A stretch of 64,000 nt of DNA from the NCBI RefSeq assembly GCF_016342705.1, contig NZ_JAEINV010000005.1, positions 1-64,000 on the forward strand. The letters are read 5' to 3'. Made by a program: the position numbers and the translations under genes. This stretch comes from Lutibacter sp. (GTDB lineage: Bacteria > Bacteroidota > Bacteroidia > Flavobacteriales > Flavobacteriaceae). How positions within the stretch are numbered: position 1 is the first letter of the stretch; the number at the start of each line of letters is the position of its first letter. This document shows, in pieces, positions 43,884 to 52,969 of this stretch. The notes under the pieces are model-generated. The model made no database searches. It was not told the DNA's origin and saw only the letters and a list, made by a program, of their open reading frames with translations.

Positions 43884-44393
43884 ATGGCAGATGAAATTGT
43901 AAATAGAGTTGCGAATAGCAACTTAATAACAATTAACCTTGAGGATTTTTATCCAAAAGGAGAAAGGACCATTATTGATATAAAAAACTGGCTTTTTCAT
44001 GAATTAATTTTAAAAGAAGTTGATTTTAGAGAACATTTAAAAAACCATGATTGGAGCCAATATCAAAACCATTATATTGCTTTAACCTGTTCTTCTGATG
44101 TTATAATACCCTCTTGGGCTTATATGCTTATTACAACATTTGTAAGCCCTTTTGCTAAAAACATTGTTATTGGAAACCTAAAAGAATTAGAAACTTCCAT
44201 TTTCCAAGATATTATTACAAACCTAGATGTTGAACAGTTTAAAGATAAACCAGTAATTATTAAAGGTTGTGCCCACAAACCAATACCTGAAACTACTTAT
44301 ATTCAGTTAATTCAAAAATTACAGCCAATTACCAAAACAATTATGTTTGGTGAGGCTTGCTCTACAGTTCCTCTTTTTAAAAGAAAAAAATAG
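43884..44393 (+). CDS. DUF2480 family protein
   Basis: DFYPKGERTIIDIKNWLFHELILKEVDFREHLKNHDWS; conserved-hypothetical appearance, translationally adjacent to SufT-like gene. Confidence 0.7.
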   Translation: MADEIVNRVANSNLITINLEDFYPKGERTIIDIKNWLFHELILKEVDFREHLKNHDWSQYQNHYIALTCSSDVIIPSWAYMLITTFVSPFAKNIVIGNLKELETSIFQDIITNLDVEQFKDKPVIIKGCAHKPIPETTYIQLIQKLQPITKTIMFGEACSTVPLFKRKK

Positions 44394-44474
44394 TTTTATT
44401 GTGACTTTTTCACAAAATTATTGTCCTATATAAAAATATCAAAAACACATTAAGTAAAAATTAAATCAAAAGGT

Positions 44475-45317
44475 ATGAAGAAAATAGTTTTATTTTTAGC
44501 AATTGTATGCAGTATTAACTCAGTAGTTGCTCAGGAAAAAGAAGGACCTAAAGAAGGATGGACTAAAAAAGGAAATATTTCATTACTATTAAATCAATCA
44601 GCATTTAATAATTGGGCAGCTGGAGGAATAGATAATGTTGCCGGTAATTTAGGTCTGAATTATGATTTTAATTACATAAAAGGTGATATTACTTGGGATA
44701 ACAAAATTATTGCAGCTTACGGAATAACAAAAATTGATGGAGGTGATCAACAAAAAACCGATGACCGATTAGAACTTAACTCTTTAGTTGGTAAAAAAGC
44801 CAGTGGTTTTTGGTACTATTCTTTATTTGCTAACTTTAAAACTCAAATGGATTCTGGATTCGACAAAGCTACCAACGTAAAAACTACACATTTTATGTCT
44901 CCTGCTTATTTACAAGTTGGACCAGGTATGTTATGGAAAAAAAGGGATAATTTAAAAGTAAATATTGCGCCTGCAACATCTAGATTAATTTTGGTTCACG
45001 ATCATTTTACTGTTTTAGGACCATCATTTGGTGTTGAACAAGGTGAAACTTCAAGATTTGAATTAGGAGCTTCCGTTGCCGCTTACTATAAATTAAATAT
45101 AATGGAAAATGTTTCTATGGAAAATACTTTAAATTTATATTCAAACTATTTAGAAGATGCACAAAATGTAGATTTAGATTATACTATGAATTTAGTGATG
45201 AAAATCAACAAATATTTATCTGCTAACTTAGCATTTCAAACAATTTATGACGATAATGCGTACCAAGGATTTCAAACAAGAGAAGTATTTGGTTTAGGTG
45301 TTAACTACGGATTTTAA
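44475..45317 (+). CDS. DUF3078 domain outer-membrane-like protein
   Basis: Signal peptide; GWTKKGNISLLLNQSAFNNWAAGGIDNVAGNLGLNYDFNY. Confidence 0.85.
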   Translation: MKKIVLFLAIVCSINSVVAQEKEGPKEGWTKKGNISLLLNQSAFNNWAAGGIDNVAGNLGLNYDFNYIKGDITWDNKIIAAYGITKIDGGDQQKTDDRLELNSLVGKKASGFWYYSLFANFKTQMDSGFDKATNVKTTHFMSPAYLQVGPGMLWKKRDNLKVNIAPATSRLILVHDHFTVLGPSFGVEQGETSRFELGASVAAYYKLNIMENVSMENTLNLYSNYLEDAQNVDLDYTMNLVMKINKYLSANLAFQTIYDDNAYQGFQTREVFGLGVNYGF

Positions 45318-45337
45318 ATCTAAAAATATAATTATTT

Positions 45338-45367
45338 AAAAAGACGCTCTTGGTAGCGTCTTTTTTT
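45338..45367 (+). terminator. Rho-independent terminator after DUF3078 gene
   Basis: AAAAGACGCTCTTGGTAGCGTCTTTTTTT hairpin. Confidence 0.87.
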
Positions 45368-45416
45368 ATTGTTAAATTGAATTTTTATTGTATAAATTTG
45401 TCCAAACTTTATAATA

Positions 45417-46508
45417 ATGTCATTATTAATATTTTATGCGGTTGCCGCTATTTTCTTTTCATTTTTATGCTCCATATTAGAAGCTGTTCTATTAAGCATA
45501 TCTCCAACATTTATTAATATTAAAAAACAAGAAGGAAAAAAATTTGCTTTCATTCTTGAAGATTTAAAAAAAGATGTTGACAAACCTCTTATTGCTATTT
45601 TAACAATAAACACAATGGCACATACAGTTGGCGCCATTATGGTTGGGGTTCAGGCAGAAACTCTTGATTATAAAATTGACATATTAGGTGTAAATACCGT
45701 TGGTATTGTATCTGCAATTATGACTGTTTTAATTTTAGTCTTATCTGAAATTATTCCAAAAACAATTGGCGCTAAATACTGGAAACAATTGGCAGGTTTT
45801 ACTGCTAATGCTTTAATCCCATTAATTGCATTTTTAAAATACACAGGTATTTTATGGATTTTACAACTTACAACTAAACTTATTGGAGGTGGCGCAACTC
45901 ATGGTTCAATTTTAAGTAGAGAAGATTTTCATGCAATGACAGACATGGCGCATGAAGATGGTGTTTTTGAAAAAAATGAAAGCGCCATCATTAAAAATTT
46001 ATTGACTTTTAAACAAGTACAGGTTAAAGATGTTATGACACCTAGAACAGTTATGGTTAGAGCTTCTGAAAACGCTACTGTGCAAGATTTTTTTGATGAA
46101 CACCCAAAATTACGTTTTTCAAGAATTCCTATCTATAAAAAAAATTCTGATAATATTACTGGCTTCATTTTAAAGGATGAAGTAATGGAAGAAATTATAA
46201 ATGGAAATGGAAATAAAAAACTATCAGAAATAAAACGAGAACTATTAATTACAAATAGATCTATACCAATACCTAGCCTTTTTGAAAAATTTATAGCCAA
46301 TAAAGAACATATAGCTTTGGTTGTTGATGAATATGGTTCTACTAGCGGTATTGTAACTATGGAAGATGTAATTGAAACTTTACTTGGTTTAGAAATTATG
46401 GATGAAAGCGACAATGTGGAAGATTTACAACTTTTGGCTAGAAAAAGCTGGGAGACAAGAGCGAAAAAATTTGGCTTAATAGATGAAAACAATAAAAATG
46501 AGGAATAA
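45417..46508 (+). CDS. CNNM/CorC-type transporter (DUF21 + CBS)
   Basis: TM DUF21 domain; VKDVMTPRTVMVRASENATVQDFF; VVDEYGSTSGIVTMEDVIETLLG. Confidence 0.93.
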   Translation: MSLLIFYAVAAIFFSFLCSILEAVLLSISPTFINIKKQEGKKFAFILEDLKKDVDKPLIAILTINTMAHTVGAIMVGVQAETLDYKIDILGVNTVGIVSAIMTVLILVLSEIIPKTIGAKYWKQLAGFTANALIPLIAFLKYTGILWILQLTTKLIGGGATHGSILSREDFHAMTDMAHEDGVFEKNESAIIKNLLTFKQVQVKDVMTPRTVMVRASENATVQDFFDEHPKLRFSRIPIYKKNSDNITGFILKDEVMEEIINGNGNKKLSEIKRELLITNRSIPIPSLFEKFIANKEHIALVVDEYGSTSGIVTMEDVIETLLGLEIMDESDNVEDLQLLARKSWETRAKKFGLIDENNKNEE

Positions 46509-46637
46509 ATTATTTGCTACTTATCCTCAAAGCTAATTTACAAATAATAATTAAGAAGTATTTACTAAACCTCAGTAGAAATATTTTTACTATCCTTTTT
46601 TTAAAATTGCAAAATATTTGTAGTTAAAATCCATCAA

Positions 46638-46667
46638 TCTATTGATTCAATTCTTTAGTTGGTTGAA
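46638..46667 (+). promoter_or_regulatory. Putative LytTR operator A: TCTATTGAT-N12-TTGGTTGAA
   Basis: Direct repeats at 46638-46646 and 46659-46667, 21-bp period; 32 bp before TTTG of TACTTTG (46697-46703). Confidence 0.7.
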
Positions 46668-46696
46668 TGTTTTTTATTTATACACACTTGCAACGT

Positions 46697-46703
46697 TACT
46701 TTG
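46697..46703 (+). promoter_or_regulatory. Putative -7 element TACTTTG of the ferredoxin operon
   Basis: TTTG core 32 bp after repeat pair; 37 bp before ATG. Confidence 0.55.
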
Positions 46704-46740
46704 TTTCATAATAGTAAATGAATTTTGAAAACAAAGAATT

Positions 46741-46956
46741 ATGTCCATTGAAAGTATAAACGGTTGCGTAGGATGTGAGGAGTGCATAAAAAGCTGTCCT
46801 ACAGACGTAATTAGGTTAAATTCCACCACAAAAAAAGCAGAGATTTTATATCCGGAAGATTGTCAAATATGTCATTTATGCCGTATGTATTGCCCGGTAG
46901 ACGCTATTACAATTTCTCCTGAAAAAAGTATTCCAGTAATTGTATCATGGGGTTAA
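46741..46956 (+). CDS. Small 2x[4Fe-4S] ferredoxin
   Basis: CVGCEECIKSCP and CQICHLCRMYCP (two CxxCxxCxxxCP). Confidence 0.92.
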   Translation: MSIESINGCVGCEECIKSCPTDVIRLNSTTKKAEILYPEDCQICHLCRMYCPVDAITISPEKSIPVIVSWG

Positions 46957-46958
46957 TT

Positions 46959-47600
46959 ATGAAAAAACAACGTAATATATTTAGACTATTAGTACTTGCC
47001 GTACTTTTCATAATTGTACCCATAATATTATACCTCTTAGGAGATTTTTCAAAACGTAATTTTTTAATGGAAACATTATCAATCATTACAATTCTGGGAT
47101 TTACTTTATTTCTTTCACAATTTTTTTTAACTAGAATAAATCAAAAATTGGTAAAAGATATTAGAATGGTTAATGTGCTGAAAATTCACAAAATAATTGG
47201 ATACACTTTTATAATAATACTACTCTTTCACCCAATATTTATTATTGTGCCAAAGTTTTTAGATAATACTGTAGCACCTGTTGATGCCTTTTTAAAACTA
47301 ATTACAACTTTCAGTAGTTTGGGTGTTATATTAGGTTTAATAGCCTATGTATGTATAATTGTAATATTAATTACCTCATTCTTTAGGTTTAAGTTACATT
47401 TAAAATATAAAACTTGGAGAAGTTTACATGGCTATTTTACAATGCTATTTGTAATTACAGCAACTTGGCATGTAATTAATATTGGACGCCACAGCAATAC
47501 TCCACTCTCAATTTATTATGTATTAATGGTAGCAAGCGGAATAATATATCTGCTAAAAACCTACCTATTTAAATCTCCAAAAAATGAAAGAATTAATTAA
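46959..47600 (+). CDS. Ferric-reductase-like membrane cytochrome b-type protein
   Basis: Multiple TM segments with spaced His (HKIIGYTFIIILLFH; WRSLHGYFTMLFVITATWHVINIGRH). Confidence 0.78.
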   Translation: MKKQRNIFRLLVLAVLFIIVPIILYLLGDFSKRNFLMETLSIITILGFTLFLSQFFLTRINQKLVKDIRMVNVLKIHKIIGYTFIIILLFHPIFIIVPKFLDNTVAPVDAFLKLITTFSSLGVILGLIAYVCIIVILITSFFRFKLHLKYKTWRSLHGYFTMLFVITATWHVINIGRHSNTPLSIYYVLMVASGIIYLLKTYLFKSPKNERIN

Positions 47601-49323
47601 CAATATCTCTCGAAGAAAATTTATAACATTAGCTGGCGGAGCAGCAAGTTTTTCGGCATTAGCAGCAATGGGATTACCAACTGATTGGGCAACAAATAAC
47701 CCAGAAATTGATGTAGACTCCTTAAATATTGATAAAATAAGCACCGATGTTTTAGTAATTGGAGGTGGAATGGCAGGTCTTTTTGCTTCAGTAAAAGCAC
47801 ATGATGCCGGAGCAAAAGTTTTAATGGTTTCAAAAGGAAGATTAGGAGCTTCTGGACAAACCCCTTTTGCTAAAGGAATATTTGCCTATGTTCCTAAAAA
47901 AGAAAAATTAAGCATTGATGAATTTGCACAAGCCGTATCAAGATCAGCTCTAGGAACCAATAATCCTGCTTACACAAAACAATTAGCAGAACATTCACTA
48001 GATAGAGTAAATGAATTAAAACAAAGGGGATTTTTTGATTCTTCATTGTACAACAAAAGCTTTAGTAAACCCATAAACGAACGCAATATTCCTCTACAAG
48101 AGCGTGTAGTAATAACACATTTAATAAAAGAAAATAATAAAATTGTGGGCGCTGCAGGATTTAGTTTAGATTCTGAAAAAATTATTTTTTATGAAGCAAA
48201 GAGCGTGATACTTTGTACAGGAGCAGGTGGTTTTAAACCAAACGGATTTCCTATTTGCGATTTAACGCATGATGGCACTATAATGGCTTACAACATTGGT
48301 GCAAAAGTAACAGGTAAAGAATGGAACGATGGACATCCTGCAAAATCTGAAAATGCAGCAGCCTGTTATGATGGTTGGGGAGATATGTTTGAGAAAAAGC
48401 CTGAAACCACAAGTGTTGAAATTCGTCACGATTTAGGCATAGATATGAATTATACTGCATATATAAATGGTGGCGCTGCACAAATGGGACCTCCAGGAAT
48501 GGGAAAACAGGAAAACACAGTGGTAGGAGGCCCATATAGACCAGAGGAATTTAACAATGCTGGCGGTCATCCGGGTGGAGAAAAAGAAGGTGAAAAAAGA
48601 CCTCCAAGAAAAGAAGGTAAAGGAGGTCCTCCAGGAATGGGAGGTAGTGTAGTTGGTGGTTCTTCTGCCGGAATGTCTATTCACAAAGCTGAGGGAATAG
48701 TTCCCATAAATGATCAATGCGAGTCTAACATTCCAGGTTTATTTGCTGCAGGTGATGCTTTAGGGTCTTATATGGCTGGCGCAATTTACACGCAAATTGG
48801 TTCTTCATTAGCAGGTTCTGCAGTTCAAGGAGCTGTTGCAGGTAAAGCTGCTGCTAAGTATAGTAAAACTGTAAAAACAGCAAGTATTTCTTCAAGTAAA
48901 ATAAAAGAAATTCAAGAAGAAATTTTAGCACCATTAAAACGTGAAGCTGGTTACAGCGCTGCTTGGGTTACGCAAACATTACAAGGAATTATGATTCCTA
49001 ACTTTATAATTTATATAAAAAAGGAAAACTTATTAAAAGGCGCTTTGGCTTATGTTGAAGAATTAAGAGATCATCATTTACCAATGTTAAGAGCAAAGAA
49101 TTTTCATGAATTGCGTTTGGTACATGAAACAGCAAATATGATTGTTACTGCTGAAATGAAATTGAAAGCATCTATTATGAGAACTGAAAGTAGATGTAGC
49201 CATTACCGTTTGGATTATCCCAAAGTAGATTATGAAAATTGGAATGTTTGGATAAATATTTTTAAAGGTGAAGATGGAACTATGCAGTTTGAAAAACAAC
49301 CTTTTAATACTTGGCCCGTATAA
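47584..49323 (+). CDS. Tat-exported FAD-binding fumarate reductase/succinate dehydrogenase-like flavoprotein with Gly/Pro-rich insertion
   Basis: Twin-arginine NISRRKFITLAGGAASFSALAAMG; VLVIGGGMAGLFASVKAHDAGAKVLMVSKG; insertion GPPGMGKQ...KGGPPGMGG; overlaps upstream gene. Confidence 0.87.
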   Translation: MKELINNISRRKFITLAGGAASFSALAAMGLPTDWATNNPEIDVDSLNIDKISTDVLVIGGGMAGLFASVKAHDAGAKVLMVSKGRLGASGQTPFAKGIFAYVPKKEKLSIDEFAQAVSRSALGTNNPAYTKQLAEHSLDRVNELKQRGFFDSSLYNKSFSKPINERNIPLQERVVITHLIKENNKIVGAAGFSLDSEKIIFYEAKSVILCTGAGGFKPNGFPICDLTHDGTIMAYNIGAKVTGKEWNDGHPAKSENAAACYDGWGDMFEKKPETTSVEIRHDLGIDMNYTAYINGGAAQMGPPGMGKQENTVVGGPYRPEEFNNAGGHPGGEKEGEKRPPRKEGKGGPPGMGGSVVGGSSAGMSIHKAEGIVPINDQCESNIPGLFAAGDALGSYMAGAIYTQIGSSLAGSAVQGAVAGKAAAKYSKTVKTASISSSKIKEIQEEILAPLKREAGYSAAWVTQTLQGIMIPNFIIYIKKENLLKGALAYVEELRDHHLPMLRAKNFHELRLVHETANMIVTAEMKLKASIMRTESRCSHYRLDYPKVDYENWNVWINIFKGEDGTMQFEKQPFNTWPV

Positions 49324-49367
49324 TAGTAGTATTTAAATAATTAATATTTTTGGTTTGAATTAAGTTG

Positions 49368-49400
49368 AAAAAATCGGTCAGTCATAGGCCGATTTTTTTT
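49368..49400 (+). terminator. Rho-independent terminator after flavoprotein operon
   Basis: AAAAAATCGG-TCAGTCATAGG-CCGATTTTTTTT. Confidence 0.82.
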
Positions 49401-49485
49401 GTCCGTTTTGTAAAACCATTTTCATCAATAATAAAGTATAAGTTTTTTAAAGTTTATAAAGTTATTAGTGCTAAAGTATCCGAAT

Positions 49486-49515
49486 TTGGTTGATAAAATA
49501 CCTGAGTACATTGAT
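49486..49515 (+). promoter_or_regulatory. Putative LytTR operator B: TTGGTTGAT-N12-TACATTGAT
   Basis: Direct repeats at 49486-49494 and 49507-49515; 32 bp before TTTG (49548-49551). Confidence 0.75.
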
Positions 49516-49593
49516 TTTAGTTTCTAAAAATACACTCATTTCATTTCTTTGTTTCAGCAAATGATTAAATAACAACCTTTTAAAAATAAAATA

Positions 49594-50013
49594 ATGAAAT
49601 TAAAAATGAACAAAATTTGGAAAATGTTAGTTGTAGTATTAGTAATTACAACAACAGCTTGTGGACAACAAAGAGGTGGACAAGGTGACGGACAGCAAAG
49701 AGGTGGACAAGGAGGACCTCCTGCGTTACCAACAGCAAAAGAAATTAAAACTATGGTTAGTGATTTATCAAAAGAGATTCTTTTAAGTGATGAACAAGAA
49801 GCACAAGTTTTAAAATTATATACTGCACATTTTGAAGAAGTGAAAGAAAAAACAAGTGCTGGAAGACCAGATAGAAATGAAATGGAATCTTTAAAAACTT
49901 CATTTGAAAATAAAGTTAAATCCATTTTAACAAAAGATCAACAAATAAAATACGCTTCTTTTTTAAAGAAAAATCTTATGAAAAAAATAAAAAGTGATTT
50001 GAATAAGCATTAA
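49594..50013 (+). CDS. Spy/LTxxQ-like small lipoprotein with Gly/Gln-rich N-terminus
   Basis: MLVVVLVITTTACGQQRGGQGDGQQRGGQGGPPALP lipobox; LSDEQEAQVLKLY and LTKDQQIKYASFL. Confidence 0.75.
   Translation: MKLKMNKIWKMLVVVLVITTTACGQQRGGQGDGQQRGGQGGPPALPTAKEIKTMVSDLSKEILLSDEQEAQVLKLYTAHFEEVKEKTSAGRPDRNEMESLKTSFENKVKSILTKDQQIKYASFLKKNLMKKIKSDLNKH
49663..49716 (+). repeat. Two tandem 27-bp units encoding GQQRGGQGD/GQQRGGQGG
   Basis: GGACAACAAAGAGGTGGACAAGGTGAC / GGACAGCAAAGAGGTGGACAAGGAGGA. Confidence 0.85.
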
Positions 50014-50053
50014 AATATCAGTTTGAGTTAATAATTAAGTTTGGTTAAATTTT

Positions 50054-50092
50054 CCCCACATTTTAATTTCTTTAAAATGTGGGGATTTTTTT
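50054..50092 (+). terminator. Rho-independent terminator after Spy-like gene
   Basis: CCCCACATTTTAA-TTTCT-TTAAAATGTGGGG-ATTTTTTT. Confidence 0.9.
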
Positions 50093-50094
50093 AT

Positions 50095-50124
50095 TTGGTT
50101 GATAAAAAAAGCCAGTTCGTTGAT
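50095..50124 (+). promoter_or_regulatory. Putative LytTR operator C: TTGGTTGAT-N12-TTCGTTGAT
   Basis: Direct repeats at 50095-50103 and 50116-50124; 32 bp before TTTG of TACTTTG (50154-50160). Confidence 0.78.
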
Positions 50125-50193
50125 TTCTTTTCTTAAAACCTTGCATATCCATTTACTTTGTTCTCAAATAAACAAAACCACAAATACTAAATT

Positions 50194-50799
50194 ATGGAAT
50201 TTTTAGATATCCCAATTTTTGATGAAGATTTTTACAAAATGCTTTTTAGATTTTGTTTAAACATATTTTTTCTAACTATCATAATTAGGTTTTTATATTA
50301 TAAAAATTCAAAACGAAAAGACTATTTATTTACTTATTATATGATTAGTCTTATAGTATTTTTCTTATGCTTTACCCTAAAAAAATACAATTTAGACATT
50401 GGTATGGCGCTTGGACTTTTTGCAATTTTTGGAATTATTAGGTACAGAACTGATGCTATTCCCATAAAAGAAATGACCTATTTATTTATAGTTATTGGCG
50501 TTTCTGTAATTAATTCATTAGCTAACAAAAAAATGAGCTATTCAGAAATTTTAATCGCCAATACACTTATAATTTTTGTACTAACTATTCTAGAAAAATT
50601 CTGGCATTTAAAACATGAAGTCTCTAAAAAAATTACCTACGGAAATATTGAAAATGTAAAACCTGAAAATTATAGTTTGTTAAAACTAGATTTAGAGAAA
50701 AAAACTGGGTTAACTATTAATAGAGTTACAATTGGTGATTTAGATTTATTAAAAAATACTTCAAAGGTTACAATTTACTATTACAACGGAAAACCATAA
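50194..50799 (+). CDS. DUF4956 membrane protein
   Basis: MALGLFAIFGIIRYRTDAIPIKEMTYLFIVIGVSVIN. Confidence 0.85.
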   Translation: MEFLDIPIFDEDFYKMLFRFCLNIFFLTIIIRFLYYKNSKRKDYLFTYYMISLIVFFLCFTLKKYNLDIGMALGLFAIFGIIRYRTDAIPIKEMTYLFIVIGVSVINSLANKKMSYSEILIANTLIIFVLTILEKFWHLKHEVSKKITYGNIENVKPENYSLLKLDLEKKTGLTINRVTIGDLDLLKNTSKVTIYYYNGKP

Positions 50800-50813
50800 T
50801 TAAAAATCACCCC

Positions 50814-51515
50814 ATGAAAAAAATAAAACTTCAAGCATATCTAATTATTTTGTCTATAACAATTTCAAGTATTGGTTATACTCAAAACAACAATGATTTT
50901 GGGTCTTGGTCTACTTTAGCATTGGAATATAAATTCAATAAAAAATTAAGTTTCGGATTAGAAGAACAACTTAGATTAAAAGAAAACATATCGCAAATAG
51001 ATGAATATTTTACAGAAATAAGCACTGAGTACGATTTAACAAAAAACTTCTCAATTGGCGCTGCTGCAAGATTCATTAAAGAAAATGATAATGAAGGAAA
51101 AATTCAAGGATATGAAAATCATTTCAGATTTCAATTAGATGCAGCTTATAAACATAAAATTGATCAGTTTTCACTTAAATACAGACTTCGTTATCAAAAT
51201 AAAAATGAATTAGGAATTAGCACATCTGAAGGCGACTATGCTAACCAACATATTCGATTAAAAACTTCAATAGGCTATAATATTAAAAATTGGAAATTAG
51301 ATCCTGAATTTTCTGCAGAACTATTTAATCACTTCGAAAAAAATGAAGAAAATGGGTTTGATAAATACAGATTATCTATAGGAACTGATTACGATTTGAA
51401 AAAATATGGAAAAATAAATTTGTACTATCAATTTGAAAAAGAACTTAATTCAACAAATCCAAATTCCTTAAATGTAATAGGACTTAAATATAAATACACT
51501 TTTAAAAACAATTAA
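50814..51515 (+). CDS. DUF2490 beta-barrel-like outer membrane protein
   Basis: Signal peptide; FGSWSTLALEYKFNKKLSFGLEEQLRLKEN; alternating beta-strand pattern. Confidence 0.82.
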   Translation: MKKIKLQAYLIILSITISSIGYTQNNNDFGSWSTLALEYKFNKKLSFGLEEQLRLKENISQIDEYFTEISTEYDLTKNFSIGAAARFIKENDNEGKIQGYENHFRFQLDAAYKHKIDQFSLKYRLRYQNKNELGISTSEGDYANQHIRLKTSIGYNIKNWKLDPEFSAELFNHFEKNEENGFDKYRLSIGTDYDLKKYGKINLYYQFEKELNSTNPNSLNVIGLKYKYTFKNN

Positions 51516-51517
51516 AC

Positions 51518-52957
51518 ATGAAAAATTCAACTATTAAAATTGCATTACTTTTTATTGCAATTTCTATCGCATCTTATGTGCATATTAGCTGTTCTGATGA
51601 TGAAACAATTTCTGATGCAGATGCAACTGAAACAACTGAGACAACTGACGCAGTTGTAGACGATTTAGACTTTACACCAACAGATTGGACAACCGAAACT
51701 CACAGCAAAGATGCAGACCCAAATTACACAGAAGTATTTGATAATACTGTTGTAAAAAGATTAGACTTTGTAGTATCAAACACTAACTGGAAAGCCATGT
51801 TAACTGATATGACAAGCCTTTACGGAACCTTTGGGTCATCAAATTCTGGCCCTGGTGGTGGTGGCACAAGTTTTTCTGATGAAGACCCAATTTTTGTTCC
51901 AGCTTCTGTATTTTATAACGGAAAAGAATGGTATAAAGTAGGTATTCGTTTTAAAGGAAATTCTAGTTTATCATCAGCCTGGGAATCAGGAATTTTAAAA
52001 CTTTCTTTTAAATTAGATTTTGATGAATATGAAGATGATTATCCACAAATTAAAAATCAACGTTTTTACGGTTTCAAAAAATTTAGTTTAAAAAATAATT
52101 ATGATGACGATGCTTTATTAAGAGAAAAAGTTGCAGCAGAAATTTTTAAAAATGCTGGTTTAGCTGTTTCAAACACTTCGTTTTATACCTTATATGTTGA
52201 CTACGGTGATGGACCACAATATTTTGGACTATATACATTGGTTGAAGAAATTGATGATACAGTTATTGACACTCAATTTTCAAGCGGTGATGGAAATTTA
52301 TACAAACCTGAAGATGATGGTGCAAATTTTGCAAACGGATCTTTTAATGAAGATGGATTTGAAAAGAAAACAAACGAAGATGAAGCTGATTGGAGCGATG
52401 TTAAAGCAGTATTTAGTGCCTTACACGCTAGCACTAGAACAACAGATCCTGCAGCTTGGAGAGCAGGTTTAGATGCTGTTTTTGACACAGATGTATTTCT
52501 TAATTATTTAGCTGTAAATACAGTAATTCAAAATTGGGATACTTATGGTAGAATGGAACACAACTATTATTTATATAACAATCCTTCTACTAATAAACTA
52601 ACTTGGATTCCTTGGGATAATAATGAAGCTTTACAATCAGGAAAACAACAAGGTGCTTTAAACTTAAATTTCTCAAATCTTTCTGGTGATTGGCCATTAA
52701 TATCCTATTTATATGCAGACAGCGTTTACAAAGCAAAATATGACGCCTATGTAAAAGCAACTATAGATGGCCCATTTGAAACAACATACATTCAAGGTGT
52801 TTATGATACTTATGCAGATTTAATAGAACCATACGCAACAACAGAAGTTAAAGGATACTCCTTTTTAAGTAGCAGCAGTTCATTTTATTCTGGAATTAGC
52901 ACCATAAAATCTCATGCAAGCAGCAGAGCAAGTGCAGTAACAACTTATTTAAAATAA
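51518..52957 (+). CDS. CotH kinase-like surface lipoprotein
   Basis: Lipobox HISCSDDE; VVKRLDFVVSNTNWKAML; LREKVAAEIFKNAGLAVSNTSFYTLYVDYG; NWDTYGRMEHNYYLYNNPSTNKLTWIPWDNNEAL. Confidence 0.88.
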   Translation: MKNSTIKIALLFIAISIASYVHISCSDDETISDADATETTETTDAVVDDLDFTPTDWTTETHSKDADPNYTEVFDNTVVKRLDFVVSNTNWKAMLTDMTSLYGTFGSSNSGPGGGGTSFSDEDPIFVPASVFYNGKEWYKVGIRFKGNSSLSSAWESGILKLSFKLDFDEYEDDYPQIKNQRFYGFKKFSLKNNYDDDALLREKVAAEIFKNAGLAVSNTSFYTLYVDYGDGPQYFGLYTLVEEIDDTVIDTQFSSGDGNLYKPEDDGANFANGSFNEDGFEKKTNEDEADWSDVKAVFSALHASTRTTDPAAWRAGLDAVFDTDVFLNYLAVNTVIQNWDTYGRMEHNYYLYNNPSTNKLTWIPWDNNEALQSGKQQGALNLNFSNLSGDWPLISYLYADSVYKAKYDAYVKATIDGPFETTYIQGVYDTYADLIEPYATTEVKGYSFLSSSSSFYSGISTIKSHASSRASAVTTYLK

Positions 52958-52969
52958 ATTGATTTTAAT

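Noticed and set aside
48278-48717. Two minus-strand ORFs within the flavoprotein gene
   Set aside because: Antisense to a well-supported coding sequence; compositions reflect the Gly/Pro-rich insertion; no recognizable protein features.
49554-49925. Minus-strand ORF with Cys/Pro-rich repeats (GGPPCPPLCCPSPCPPLCC)
   Set aside because: Antisense shadow of the Gly/Gln-rich tandem repeat in the Spy-like gene on the plus strand.
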